From: Luidia sarsii
Lineage: Eukaryota; Echinodermata; Asteroidea; Paxillosida; Luidiidae
NCBI GenBank assembly: GCA_949987565.1
Contig: OX465107.1
Span: 8,172,272 to 8,236,271, forward strand
Direction of reading: 5' to 3'
Length of the DNA stretch: 64,000 bases
Shown here: one piece after another, positions 54,255-64,000 of the stretch
Layout: each line of letters opens with the position of its first letter
Position numbering within the stretch: position 1 is the first letter of the stretch
Program-made: the position numbers and the translations under genes
Notes under the pieces: generated by a model
What the model was told of the DNA's origin: nothing
The model's input: only the letters and a program-made list of their open reading frames with translations
Databases searched by the model: none

Positions 54255-54346
54255 TGTCATTCTCTTCCTGTATATCGAAGGCGTCCTGGTTTGCTTCTTG
54301 TGTGTCCTCCAGAAGTGTCAAAAGGTTATTCAAAACACCAACAAAT
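54255..54346 (-). CDS. Candidate internal coding exon, acidic segment of an unknown protein
   Basis: Strong splice signals frame this segment. The acceptor is ttgctttcattgcag and the donor is GACA then gtgagt. It gives 30 codons without a stop: FVGVLNNLLTLLEDTQEANQ then DAFDIQEEND. This reads as a short amphipathic leucine-rich helix followed by an acidic stretch. Intron phase is 2-in, 1-out. I do not recognise the protein. No other exon with compatible phase can be assigned with confidence, though the minus-strand candidates at 50612-50779 and 36981-37174 lie downstream. Confidence 0.4.
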
Positions 54347-55899
54347 CTGCAATGAAAGCAAATGGTGAGACTTTCATTAATGCCAAAAGTAGAACAAGAT
54401 TTAATGATAGGGCCCCGCCATTGGTGTTGGTTCACCTTGTCTTGCAGGTGTCAACCCATCACGTCAAATCAAGGTTGACATGTTGGGTTCATGATGTATA
54501 ACATGGTAATAACATCAGTTCTATTTACACGATGTCAAAGCAGAGTTCATACAAGCACAACTTTCTCCTTGAGAGGAGAGTACCTCATTTAGAGGGGGGA
54601 GGGGGGGGGGTAACATTTTACCAGTAAAATATACGACACTAAGGCACCATCAGCGCATCCAGGACGGAGTAGCGTCAGATTACCACGAATAATGTCTTGA
54701 AGAATTATCTGCTTGTTTGTTGCTTTCCACAAAGGTCATTCCCCATTCAACGTTCTCCTACAAGTACTGTGACTCGGCGAGCTCACTGAAGACAACCGCT
54801 AATTCACATTGTTTGGCAACGGTCACGACGCAATGATGGCAATTTGGCCAAGTGTGATATGGTTAAACGTGCGCGGCCGACAGTGCGCACGCACTGCCGA
54901 CAATCCCTGACAAGTATCCTGGGAAGAATTAATCTACTTTACAAGACTCGACCAAAGCTTTGGCTGTGGGCTATTCGGGGAGAGAAGGGGGCGGGGGGCC
55001 TTGAATATACACCCGCCTAGCGCTTCTTAACCTGGAAACTGTAATATGGACAACAAACTTTGCTTTGCTCTGAGGGCTTGCTAGGTCGGCTTTTGGAAGA
55101 TTTGCGGCCGTCCCTGAAATGCACGGCTGCCTCAAAGGTAATTGAATCCCGAGATGGAGACCTTTGGCGATGTCGTGCTAGGGACGGACGTCCGAGCGAG
55201 CGAGAAACTGTCCAAATGTCGAGATGGAGATGAGTATGAAGACTGAAGAAGACCGTACTTATAACACCGCGTATCCATTCATTTCTGATAACAGATAGCG
55301 CAAACTGCGTCGTTAACGCATCGACTAAAGCCTCCGGGCACTCAGTGCAGAGGGGAAGATGAAGATGAAGATGGATAGAATCAACGGAGACAGCCTCCGA
55401 AGAAACTTTATCGATTGTAAAGGAACTTGGATACTTTCAACCATCTCAGATAACTAGACGATGTCTCGAGGCACGGCACGTAAAAAAAATAAATACTTCT
55501 TAGGGATTTAATTCCCAGATAAAGATCAGGCACCCCCCCCCCCACAAAACGAAGTTCTCCGTCGCAAATGTTTACTTTATCCTGAGCGTAGGCACGGTGT
55601 TTCTCGGCAAGACGATTGTAATCTCCACTATATACGAGAGACGGAAGGAGCAGGTTAACTTACAAAAATATCGAGTCACTTTCACATTGATGGCTCGATA
55701 TGAAAGTATTCAAGTGACGAAGGGCTAAATTGTGTGAGTCAGATATAGAAATGTTTTCTAGCTGTTTCGTTCAAAGACAACATTCACAATTCCTAGTATC
55801 TATTCTTCCTCTTTTTAGTTTCAAATAATGCCCATAGTCAATTTTGACACTTCATAAGAGTATCGTCAGAATATTCGTAAAAGAATAATTTCAAATAAA

Positions 55900-56065
55900 G
55901 GTCAAACTGACTGGGAATTTTTGAACAATTTCGATAAACGGCAAAGAAAACTTTTACTTGACTCGGACTTGACCCAGAGACCTCTGTATTTGCGTACCAG
56001 TGCTCTCACCATCTGAGCTATCCAGCCCTTAGATGGCGGTCTTCCCAAAATGTTCAACTATAGTC
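55900..56065 (-). mobile_element. tRNA-derived SINE, family A
   Basis: Plus strand order: 'actgactgggaatttttgaa', 'aaacggcaaagaaaactttt', 'gactcggacttgacccagag', 'acctctgtatttgcgtacca', 'catctgagctatccagccct', 'tagatggcggtcttcccaaa'. It is one of the most complete copies and defines the tail. Confidence 0.78.
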
Positions 56066-56589
56066 TTTGCCGGGGTGGCATTTGCCGGGATGGCATTTAA
56101 GGCATTAATGGACAGGCTTCAGATTTGTTAAAGGAAGCCACCAGCAGAAATTTACGGCATAACATGACCCGTCTACGTAATGATAGCTTTGCGAAGGAAA
56201 TGCGCGTAGCGTAGAACATCATGGCTAGAGCCCATGCAAAATGCGTCATAACGTTATTGCGCAACCTACGCAATAAGATATGGTTTCGATACAGCATTTC
56301 ACGATTACGATAGCTTACAGCGCTGTTGATAGTACTTGTGCAGACCATTAATTCTTTGCTAGATTCAACACAAAGCAATAGTTTTTATGGTCTTCCATAG
56401 AGATGGAAGACCAACGCACTTTGCTTTATAGGTTCGTCCACTGTTTAAATAGGAATTCTCTTGGCCGCTAATTAGTCGCGTGATGCTCGACCCCCAAAAC
56501 TAGCACACCGGTTTTGTCTCCATAAGCGGAGGATCTATGTACTCAGCACGCTCCCGCTATTTTCCCCCTACGCGCCACGACAACGGAAG

Positions 56590-56709
56590 ATGGCGGCGGA
56601 GTATGTCAATAGAATTAAACGAAGCGAGATACTTGTGTGGCTTTGTGGAGTGTTTTGTATTTCCCGACGGAATGTCTACTTTGGGGTCATTTTCACTGAC
56701 ACCGAATAG
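56590..56709 (+). CDS. Candidate small ORF with ETS/YY1-type start context
   Basis: A 39-codon frame begins in 'cggaagatggcggcgg', a composite of an ETS site and the YY1-type AAGATGGCGGC motif that often overlaps housekeeping start codons (compare MAIP1 at 28813). The product is MAAEYVNRIKRSEILVWLCG then VFCISRRNVYFGVIFTDTE. It has a basic N-terminus and a hydrophobic stretch (about residues 13-24) that could span a membrane. An upstream ATG in another frame (56537) overlaps it. No similarity is recognised, and it may be chance. Confidence 0.2.
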   Translation: MAAEYVNRIKRSEILVWLCGVFCISRRNVYFGVIFTDTE

Positions 56710-59700
56710 CAGTGACTTCAGTTGATACTTTCACGCCACCCATATAATCCGGCTTTAAAATGCTGCCTGAATTCCTGTCCCGATTTCATCCCTATCGCGT
56801 TCCCTGTAATCCCTACTAGGCCTATGCTCCTTGGCGAAATGAGACCGAGAAGTAACTCATATCAAAATCCATTGCATGATGATTTAGACGACCCATATAT
56901 TGTATATAAAGGAAAGTTAGTAAAGGAGCAATTTATATTTATGTCATTAAAATATGCTGTGTGTACGTTAATGCGGCAAGCTTGCGCAATTATTGCTTAA
57001 TTCAAACACAAGCCATCCATCCAGCCACGAAAAACGATAATCTACAACAGTCCTTCACATATGGGAAAAAAGGAGTGGATACACTGTTAAAAATAATGTT
57101 GGGCAAAGAGATTTGCAAGATCGTTCACCCGCCACTTGTTATGGTCCAATCAGAAATGCAATGAGTTTGTTATTTGTGTTGACTTTATACCAGAGTAAAG
57201 GTTTGGTTGATCGGTATAATACTACTTGTCCAAGTTTTTGTCACACCTTTTTACATTGTACAGTTGATAACTAAGATAGATCTCAATAAGACACAGCATG
57301 CACGTGCTGATGATTGACAGATTGACAGCAATCCATACCCGCGATAACCTCATTCCCCTTTAAATAAATTTGCCGGACATGCTACAGTTGGTACAGTTTG
57401 GTGTGGTTGACTATGCGTCTCCCACAAAGTCGCATCTTTTCCCACATCACCATGAATTAAAAAAACATGTAGGATCACAGTACATGTAGGATCACAGAAA
57501 AAAGAGTTGTTCGTGCGGCCGTTACAATATGGACAGAGGAGTGGTCGGGGCGTAAAATCAGGGTTGCTTGAGCGAGTTTTTTGGTAAGTTAGTATTGTCA
57601 CCTGTCATCTATCGTTGTCCCATAACGGAAGGCTGTTAGGGCATATCAGGTTTTATTCCACTTCCTATATGTCCATCCTTTCATGACTCCTAGCCCCAGA
57701 CATGGATTCCCCAATCTTGTCTAATGTACAAGAGGCATGACACTTTGGATAAAATCATTAGTTCTGGCTAAATTGGAAAGCTGAAATCAAAAAGGTGAAA
57801 CCCACCACTAGCCCGGAAGCGTACACTGCCTCACTGGTTTCGCGATTGACTGGTGTGCAGAATGGAAGTTTACCATTTTAATGGAATTCCTCCAGGTGTG
57901 CGCAGATTCTAAAATGCACGTCATTTTGTTTCTTTGCATTAGTGGCTTCATGCCAATGCCATTATTTCCTATCTTCTAATATTTGTATCTTATTGACCCA
58001 GCAGTACTTGAGACTAAGCGCAGCCTCAAGTCCCGTCCTAAGTATTTATCTGCACGGCCTACGTGACCCATTACCAGGAGGCCCCAACCCTCCCGCCTTG
58101 TCCACCCTCCGTTTCATACAGACATCTACTCTCATCTATCAATACCATGAGCAAGGGCTCGAGGGAAAGTGTAGAGCTATATTGGAAACCTGTGGACGGG
58201 GACGGTTTTTGCGCCAGCCGTGTTTCCCAGAGAGGAGTCATGGTTTGGGTGGTTCGTGCGGGAGCCAATACCCGATTTCCCTAGGCCGAGTGATACGCCA
58301 TACCAAGGCGATGCGATGCTGTCTCTAAAGGTAAAGTTGTCATTACACCAGTGAGGAGTCCCGTCCCGATTGCGCTCGTCTCCTTTCAGATCCTTTATGA
58401 TTCAATTCCCTGTCTTTGGACGCCGAGCCTAACGAGGGTCCAGGATTGACTCTGTTGTGTGTGCACTGGATGCAAGGTCATTGATGCTTGCCTACTCTAC
58501 ATGATGGGATAGTTGGCTTCCAATTTCCTTCGGGTTTCACTTTACATCTGGAAAGGGTTTAGGTTCCGTGGGTCCAATTATTTCACCAAAAGGATTGTGA
58601 ATGAGAAGTTGTTTACTTTCACTCGTGGGATCACTGAATCCAATCTCATCTTCACCCGCCAATCGGCTAAGAAAACAAGCACTCGGAATACAATTGGCGT
58701 TGGATATATACAAGCCCCTTCTTGAAGAGATTCTTTCAGTTTTCTACAGACAAATTAGGTTGATGCGTCTCAAGTCTATCAATCCTAAGATTTTCATATG
58801 ACTGACACGCACTGGACATTACATTAGAGACGTGCGGGAGCAGAATGGGATGAATCATCTGACGGGAGCTTAAACCAAGGAGACCTTTGACCCAGGTATA
58901 TAACGCAAACCCACCGCCCCTCCTATTTTTTCCCTGTAAAGATGGCCAGCGTGATTAAACTCCGACAGTAGAAAGGGGCGTAGCGGTGTCCTTTGCCTAC
59001 TGAACACGGCAGAGTTTGTTGGGCCTGCACTCGAGCATTATCAACCAACAAGCCTGTTCCCCGATGCCTGGAACGAATCTGTTAGCTTGGCCATTCAGCC
59101 AGCGGAGAAGATCTTTTCGGGTCGTGACAATCCCGTCTTCCCCCTCCCCCTCTCTTTCTCCCCCTCTCATTCTCTCTCTCTTCCTCAGACATTACCGTTT
59201 ATTCAAACAAGCCCCGGCAAGGAGATTTCTAAACTGGAGTGGACGGTCAGCAAAGTGGCGCCCTAAGTGGATTGGGCAGGGCCAAATCAGAGCTAGCAAA
59301 CAGTCGTTCGCCGGCTCTTGATTGGGAAGCAAAGAAACGCAGGTGTTTGCGCAGATGTGGAAATCTGTACAAATGCGGAAGGCATGGCTACGAGGGGCCC
59401 CCTACGCTCTCTTTCACAATACATCAGTATCTCGGCGGAGTCGGTGTGATGTTCTTGTGTCTGTGTACTTGGAGAGGACGGGGTTGGGGGGAGGGGGTAA
59501 AATTGACCCCGGGAGGAGTACTCGCAGTACTCGCGTCGTTGTTGATTATCTTCCGAGTAACGATGCCTCGGTGTTGCTCTGATTCTCCTGCCTCATCCTT
59601 CAAGTTTCTCCACTCTTCTCCCCATCTTCTTCCTCCCGCTCCTCAGGGACGGGAGTGATGTGGGACGGGCAGGTTTTTAATGCTCCTACGCTCCCCTCGG

Positions 59701-62158
59701 CTAGATCAATCTGACGATGATCAAGCCGACTTTTAGCGGAGTTATATCGCCCCCAACGTATACACGAGGGAAATAGGGCACGCACATTTTTTTATCAACC
59801 ATCCCAGGTGTCTTGTATAGGTAGACGTGACACCGATATAAAAAGCAGAGTCAAGTCGATTGAAGGACGGGCGCTAAGACGGTTTCAATCCGAGGCAGTC
59901 CTGGAGGGCAACTGCGTAAGCCGAACAGGGACTTCGATAGCAAAGCTGCAGAAGTCGGATGAGTTTGCGCCCTCCCCTCAGACATATCGCCTTTTTTTGC
60001 TTCATGGAGTTAAAGGCACGATACATCGACGAAAATCGAGCGAAGGATGTGTACACCTATAGCATCTGAAAGAGATCTGCCTTCGCGAGGACTGTATTCC
60101 GTCTCACGTTTCTTCTGGTCGAAATCGACATTATCTCGAGACTAGCATCTGACCACTCTAGCGGGGAGTGGTTTCACAGCCGTGACTAAGCGATAATGTG
60201 CTCCTTTCGAACGTGCAAACCTTTGGTTTACTGTGGCTGCTACTTAAGATTATTGTTATTGTCTCACTTGCATGCTGAATCATGCTCGATGATTCTGAAT
60301 ACCGACCCTCTCGCATCTACATTGTAAAAATCGTCGGGTAGAACTGGTGAAGGTCTCGCCCATACGGCCAACGTTTGGTCCGTTACTCATCAGAAAAGAT
60401 TGGGAGTTTAGGATTGATTCTGACCAACACGATCCAACAACTGGGGATTTGTGACGAAAGGTGTAAGCAACTAAACATTTGACAAACGTTGGTTAAAGTA
60501 TTGGTTGAGTTCAGGTGGCCCAAGTCAGCATGGCTTCTAGAAAATGGTTCCTCCGTCCTCGCCTCTACGCCAAACATACTCGTGGGGATCACGAGGCCTG
60601 AGCAATTCAGGCAGTCTTTGACCAGACATCTTTTCAGTTTGGTGTGAGACTCATTCTGAGTGTCATCCCCCAACTATCTCTGGAATATACATAAACGAAA
60701 AAAAAAACCCGAGTGCACCTAAGTACGGGGCACTTTCCCGCGCATTTTACGAGGTTCGACCGCCACTACATCCCGGGGTTGATAAATGAGATCAACCGTC
60801 CTAGGGGAGATTCCAGTGAGGCCTCACCACTCAAACCTCTCCTCATAACAAATGAGATCGGGCTGATTGGATACAAATCGTAGCCGTAAACCTACGAAGG
60901 ATCGGTTGGGGGATCGAAGGAGTGTCTAAGACTGTTATCGGTTGACGCGTTCATCTGTAAACATCCACGCCAACGTATACCTCTAAACCCGTAAGCCTTG
61001 ACAAGTGTACTTTGTAGGCGTCCCAATGTGGGTGTGGGCTTTTAACTCTGGTCTGGAATAAACCCGTGTTATCAATCAGTGGAAGAAATTTTTTCGGCAT
61101 AACGGTTATAAGATTTGATGGCAGCACAACCTGGCCCATTCGTGGCCTAATGGATGTTGTGAATGGTAACTTAATTTATTTTTTGTGCTATTCGGGAAGG
61201 GGGATAATTCGATTCATTTTAAGGCCAGATGCTTGAGTCTTTAGAAACTCAAATCAAATCCATTTTCGGTTGTTTTGTCAGCAGTGTTTTTGTCGTTCTG
61301 AATGACGTGGATGTCGCTCGAATCATGTACAGTTAATCGATTGTAGTGCATTATTAATTTTCACAGGGGAAGATTATTCATCATCTTCAATTTTTATAAA
61401 ACATGCGCCACAGAATCGGGTTTCAGTGTTGCAGTACAGCGAATCAACACTTGCCATTCAATAAATTATCTTTCTTTCTTGTTTCGTAGGAAAGCCAACA
61501 TCAATACCAGGTGAATCAGAGAAGTGGGAAGCAAAATATAGGCACCAGACTATTCTCGTGCCGCAGCAAGATATTGGCTGAGCATTTACCGTGTGAATAC
61601 AGATAACATTGCCTTCTGCGGCGGGAGCTCAAATACAGTGAACAGGCAGGATGTAAATGCCACTACTTATTGCAAATTCATCATCACACAGGAGGTTTGA
61701 AATGCTGACGTCGTGGACGAACGTCTGACGTCGCTACGACTTATTGTACAAATGGAGGGGACATTTAAATATCACGAACGACGCTCTCAAAATAGAGGCG
61801 ATAAACCCGGTGCGAAGGATTGGGTAGCGTTAATTTATACGAAGACAAACCAGCTGAATTGATTTAATATTTGCACAGTAATACACACCGCGACAATTCC
61901 TTCGGCCAACGGATAATTGGTCGACGGAAATCATGCTAATCATATTGCTATTGATTCAGCTATCAAATTACGGATGTTAATCGTGCACATAAGATCCTGA
62001 AGGAGAACCCAAATGGGTGCCCATTCCCAACTTCAAAAGTTCCCTTAATAGTGCAGTGCACTCACTGATTCCTACTCAGCATGAGATTTTCCGCTCACTA
62101 TGTTGGGGGTGATAAAGCTTTGGGATGCGACGACAACACTCCACTTGTACTTGCGACG

Positions 62159-63222
62159 CGAGAGAGAGAGAGGGAGAGAGAGAGAGAGAGGGAGAGAGAG
62201 AGAGAGAGTGGGGAGAGAGAGAGGGGGGAGAGGGAGAGAGAGAGATGGAGAGAGAGAGAGGGAGAGAGAGAGAGAGCGAGACACAGACAGACAGAGACAG
62301 AGTGAGAGGGGGAGAGAGAGGGGGAGAAAGAGAGCGTGAGAGACAGACAGACAAACAGAAGGCAGAGGGAGAGGGAGAGGGGGAGAGAGAGAGGGAGAAA
62401 GAGAGAGAGAAAATACAGACATACAGAAAGACAGAGACAGGGGAGAGAGATGGAGAGAGAGAAAGACATGGAGAGAGAGGGAGAGAGAGAGGGGGGGGGG
62501 AAGAGAGGGAGAGAGAGAGAAAGACAGGGGGAGAGCGAGATAGAAAGACAGACAGACAGACAGACAGAGGGAGAGGGAGAGGGGGAGAGAGAGGGCGAGA
62601 AAGAGAGAGTCAGAGAAGACAGACGTACAGAAAGACAGTGACAGAGGAAGGGAGATGGAGAGAGAGAGAAAGAGAGTGAGAGAGAGGGAGAGAGAGAGAG
62701 AAAGAGAGAGAGGGAGAGAGCGAGACACAGACAGACAGAGACAGAGTGAGAGGGGGAGAGAGAGGGGGAGAAAGAGAGCGTGAGAGACAGACAGACAAAC
62801 AGAAGGCAGAGACAGAGGGAGAGAGATGGAGAGAGATATGGAGATAGCGGGAGAGAGGGTGAGGGTGAGAGAGAGACAGATACAGACAGCGGGAGAGGGA
62901 GAGGTAGAGGGTGAGAGTGAGAGAGACATAGATATAGACAGCGGGAGAGGGAGAGGGAGAGAGAGAGGGAGAGAGCGAGAGAGGGACAGACAGAGACAGA
63001 GAGAGACAGGCATAAAGACAGAGAGGGGTAGAGAGAGAGAGGGGAGAGAGATGGGAGAGAGGAACAGAGAGAGGAGAAGAGAGATAGGGAGAGATAAAGA
63101 GGGAGAGAGAGATAGTGAGAGAGAAAGAGAGAATGAGAGAGAGAACGAGAGAAGAAGAGAGAGAAAGAGAGGAGAGAGAAAGAGAGAAGGAGGGGGAAGA
63201 GAGAGAAGAATAAGAGACAGGG
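62159..63222. repeat. GA-rich polypurine tract with higher-order repeats
   Basis: About 1.06 kb of (GA)n mixed with acagacagac and agggggag blocks. A 92-bp segment is duplicated exactly at 62276-62367 and 62720-62811 (444 bp apart). A second related pair occurs about 200 bp apart, starting near 62366 and 62567. The long frames here (393 and 376 codons on the minus strand, 184 on the plus) are repeats of Ser-Leu or Arg-Glu and not genes. Confidence 0.95.
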
Positions 63223-64000
63223 TGACATGGATTTTCTTTCTCCAGTCAGTCAAAGGCTGGACACGCGAAGAAGGGCGGGCAAGTTGGAATTCAATCTCCT
63301 CGGTAGCCCCGCGGCAGACGTGTAGCTAATAACGCCACAATGGACCTTATGAAATCCCGCCCCAACACAATTACACAATAGCCGGCGAGTCCAGCGCTCC
63401 CTCCCGTCACCTGATACTTCAAATATTGAGGCCATTCTGTTAACCCACCTCCTCCCGCCCAGCATATCGCACTAACCTTCCTCTGCAGATTTCAAAGAAT
63501 GGAACTAAGATAGAAAGCAAGAGAGGGAGAGAGAATAAGATGAAAGAGAAATGAACGACGGATTACAATGTGCCACAAGGGACTTAGCCGACAGAGACGG
63601 CAACTCTTCAGAAATGCCGGGTGGGATTTGCGCGAATTGGAGAATTGGATACAATGCAACATGATTTTGTTGTGCTGGAATGAAACAAGGAATGCCTCTC
63701 TCCTCTCTCCTCTCTCCTCTCTCATCTCTCCTCAACCCTTCCAACTGCCCCTCCCCGTCTGTCAATGACGAGGTGACGAGTGGCGTTCTAGGGTTACGCC
63801 TCTCTTATTGCCCGTCGCTTCGTCAATGCGAGGAGTTCACCGTCTCTTGATCGGCCACATCAACATCAGTAAATGAAGGCCGGGTCCACTGGCTCGCAGA
63901 GGCGAGGGGCTCCTTGGATATATTGAAAAGGCAGCTGACTGTCAGAGCCGAGAAGAGGATTGTATTTCTCAACAGAATCTCAAACAAAACAATCACCGCT
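63223..64000. other. Right edge, no gene seen
   Basis: Moderately GC-rich DNA with a short 'ctctcctctctcctctc' run (about 63698-63730) and no exon that I can support. Confidence 0.5.

Larger units (their letters stand above)
54347..62157. other. Gene-poor region
   Basis: It contains poly-G and poly-C runs (54594-54610 and 55532-55544), a SINE (55900-56065), a small YY1/ETS-headed open frame (56590-56709) and a 17-bp direct repeat (57464-57497, catgtaggatcacagta type). GC-rich parts at 55.0-55.3 and 59.0-59.8 kb contain featureless overlapping frames. A possible 21-nt micro-exon (ttgtttcgtag to accag then gtgaat) at about 61490 is noted but unsupported. Confidence 0.45.

Noticed and set aside
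56722..57000. 92-codon plus-strand frame after the small ORF
   Set aside because: AT-rich, without splice sites or recognisable motifs; likely chance.
62072..63253. 393- and 376-codon minus-strand frames made of Ser-Leu repeats, and plus-strand Arg-Glu frames
   Set aside because: They are translations of the GA-rich tract in several frames at once, with no start context, splice sites or non-repeat domain.

Overview
This window is eukaryotic and most likely comes from a marine invertebrate deuterostome. An echinoderm or other ambulacrarian is my best guess; amphioxus cannot be excluded. The evidence is compact split genes with canonical GT-AG introns, a vertebrate-like gene pair (TYW5 and MAIP1), a cluster of animal serpins, and many short interspersed elements (tRNA-derived SINEs, MITEs and fold-back elements, an L2/CR1-type LINE remnant). 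The species call is inference, not measurement.

Layout. (1) 0-3.5 kb: the minus strand carries the first coding exon of a mitochondrial-type aldehyde dehydrogenase (3405-3536); the rest of the gene lies beyond the left edge. (2) 3.5-10.4 kb: repeat-rich DNA with MITEs and a decayed L2/CR1-like LINE (about 8.07-9.29 kb). (3) 10.46-15.28 kb, minus strand: a complete eight-exon TYW5 gene (319 aa), the JmjC hydroxylase that makes hydroxywybutosine in tRNA-Phe. (4) 18.3-25.9 kb, minus strand: three serpins, each with an uninterrupted coding exon. The first has a signal peptide, a Lys-Arg pair at the predicted reactive site and a C-terminal HQEL that fits an ER-retention signal. The other two are near-identical, leaderless tandem duplicates that differ mainly in the reactive-centre loop and C-terminus. 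(5) 28.8-33.7 kb, plus strand: a complete five-exon MAIP1 (301 aa), a mitochondrial matrix protein that partners the AAA proteases. (6) 33.7-64 kb: no gene that I can name. This stretch has isolated exon-like segments, promoter-like motif clusters, a 1.4 kb 22-bp minisatellite (42.26-43.69 kb), a 47-bp degenerate tandem array (48.83-49.09 kb) and a 1.06 kb GA-rich tract (62.16-63.22 kb).

How it fits together. From memory, human TYW5 and MAIP1 are immediate head-to-head neighbours. The same divergent order is kept here, but about 13.5 kb containing the serpin cluster separates the two starts. Serpins, TYW5 and MAIP1 have no obvious shared pathway, so this looks like an old gene pair into which serpin duplicates were placed. 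The 30 kb on the right, with no recognisable gene, bears motif clusters and candidate untranslated exons, and may be regulatory or intronic DNA of a gene lying mostly outside the window.
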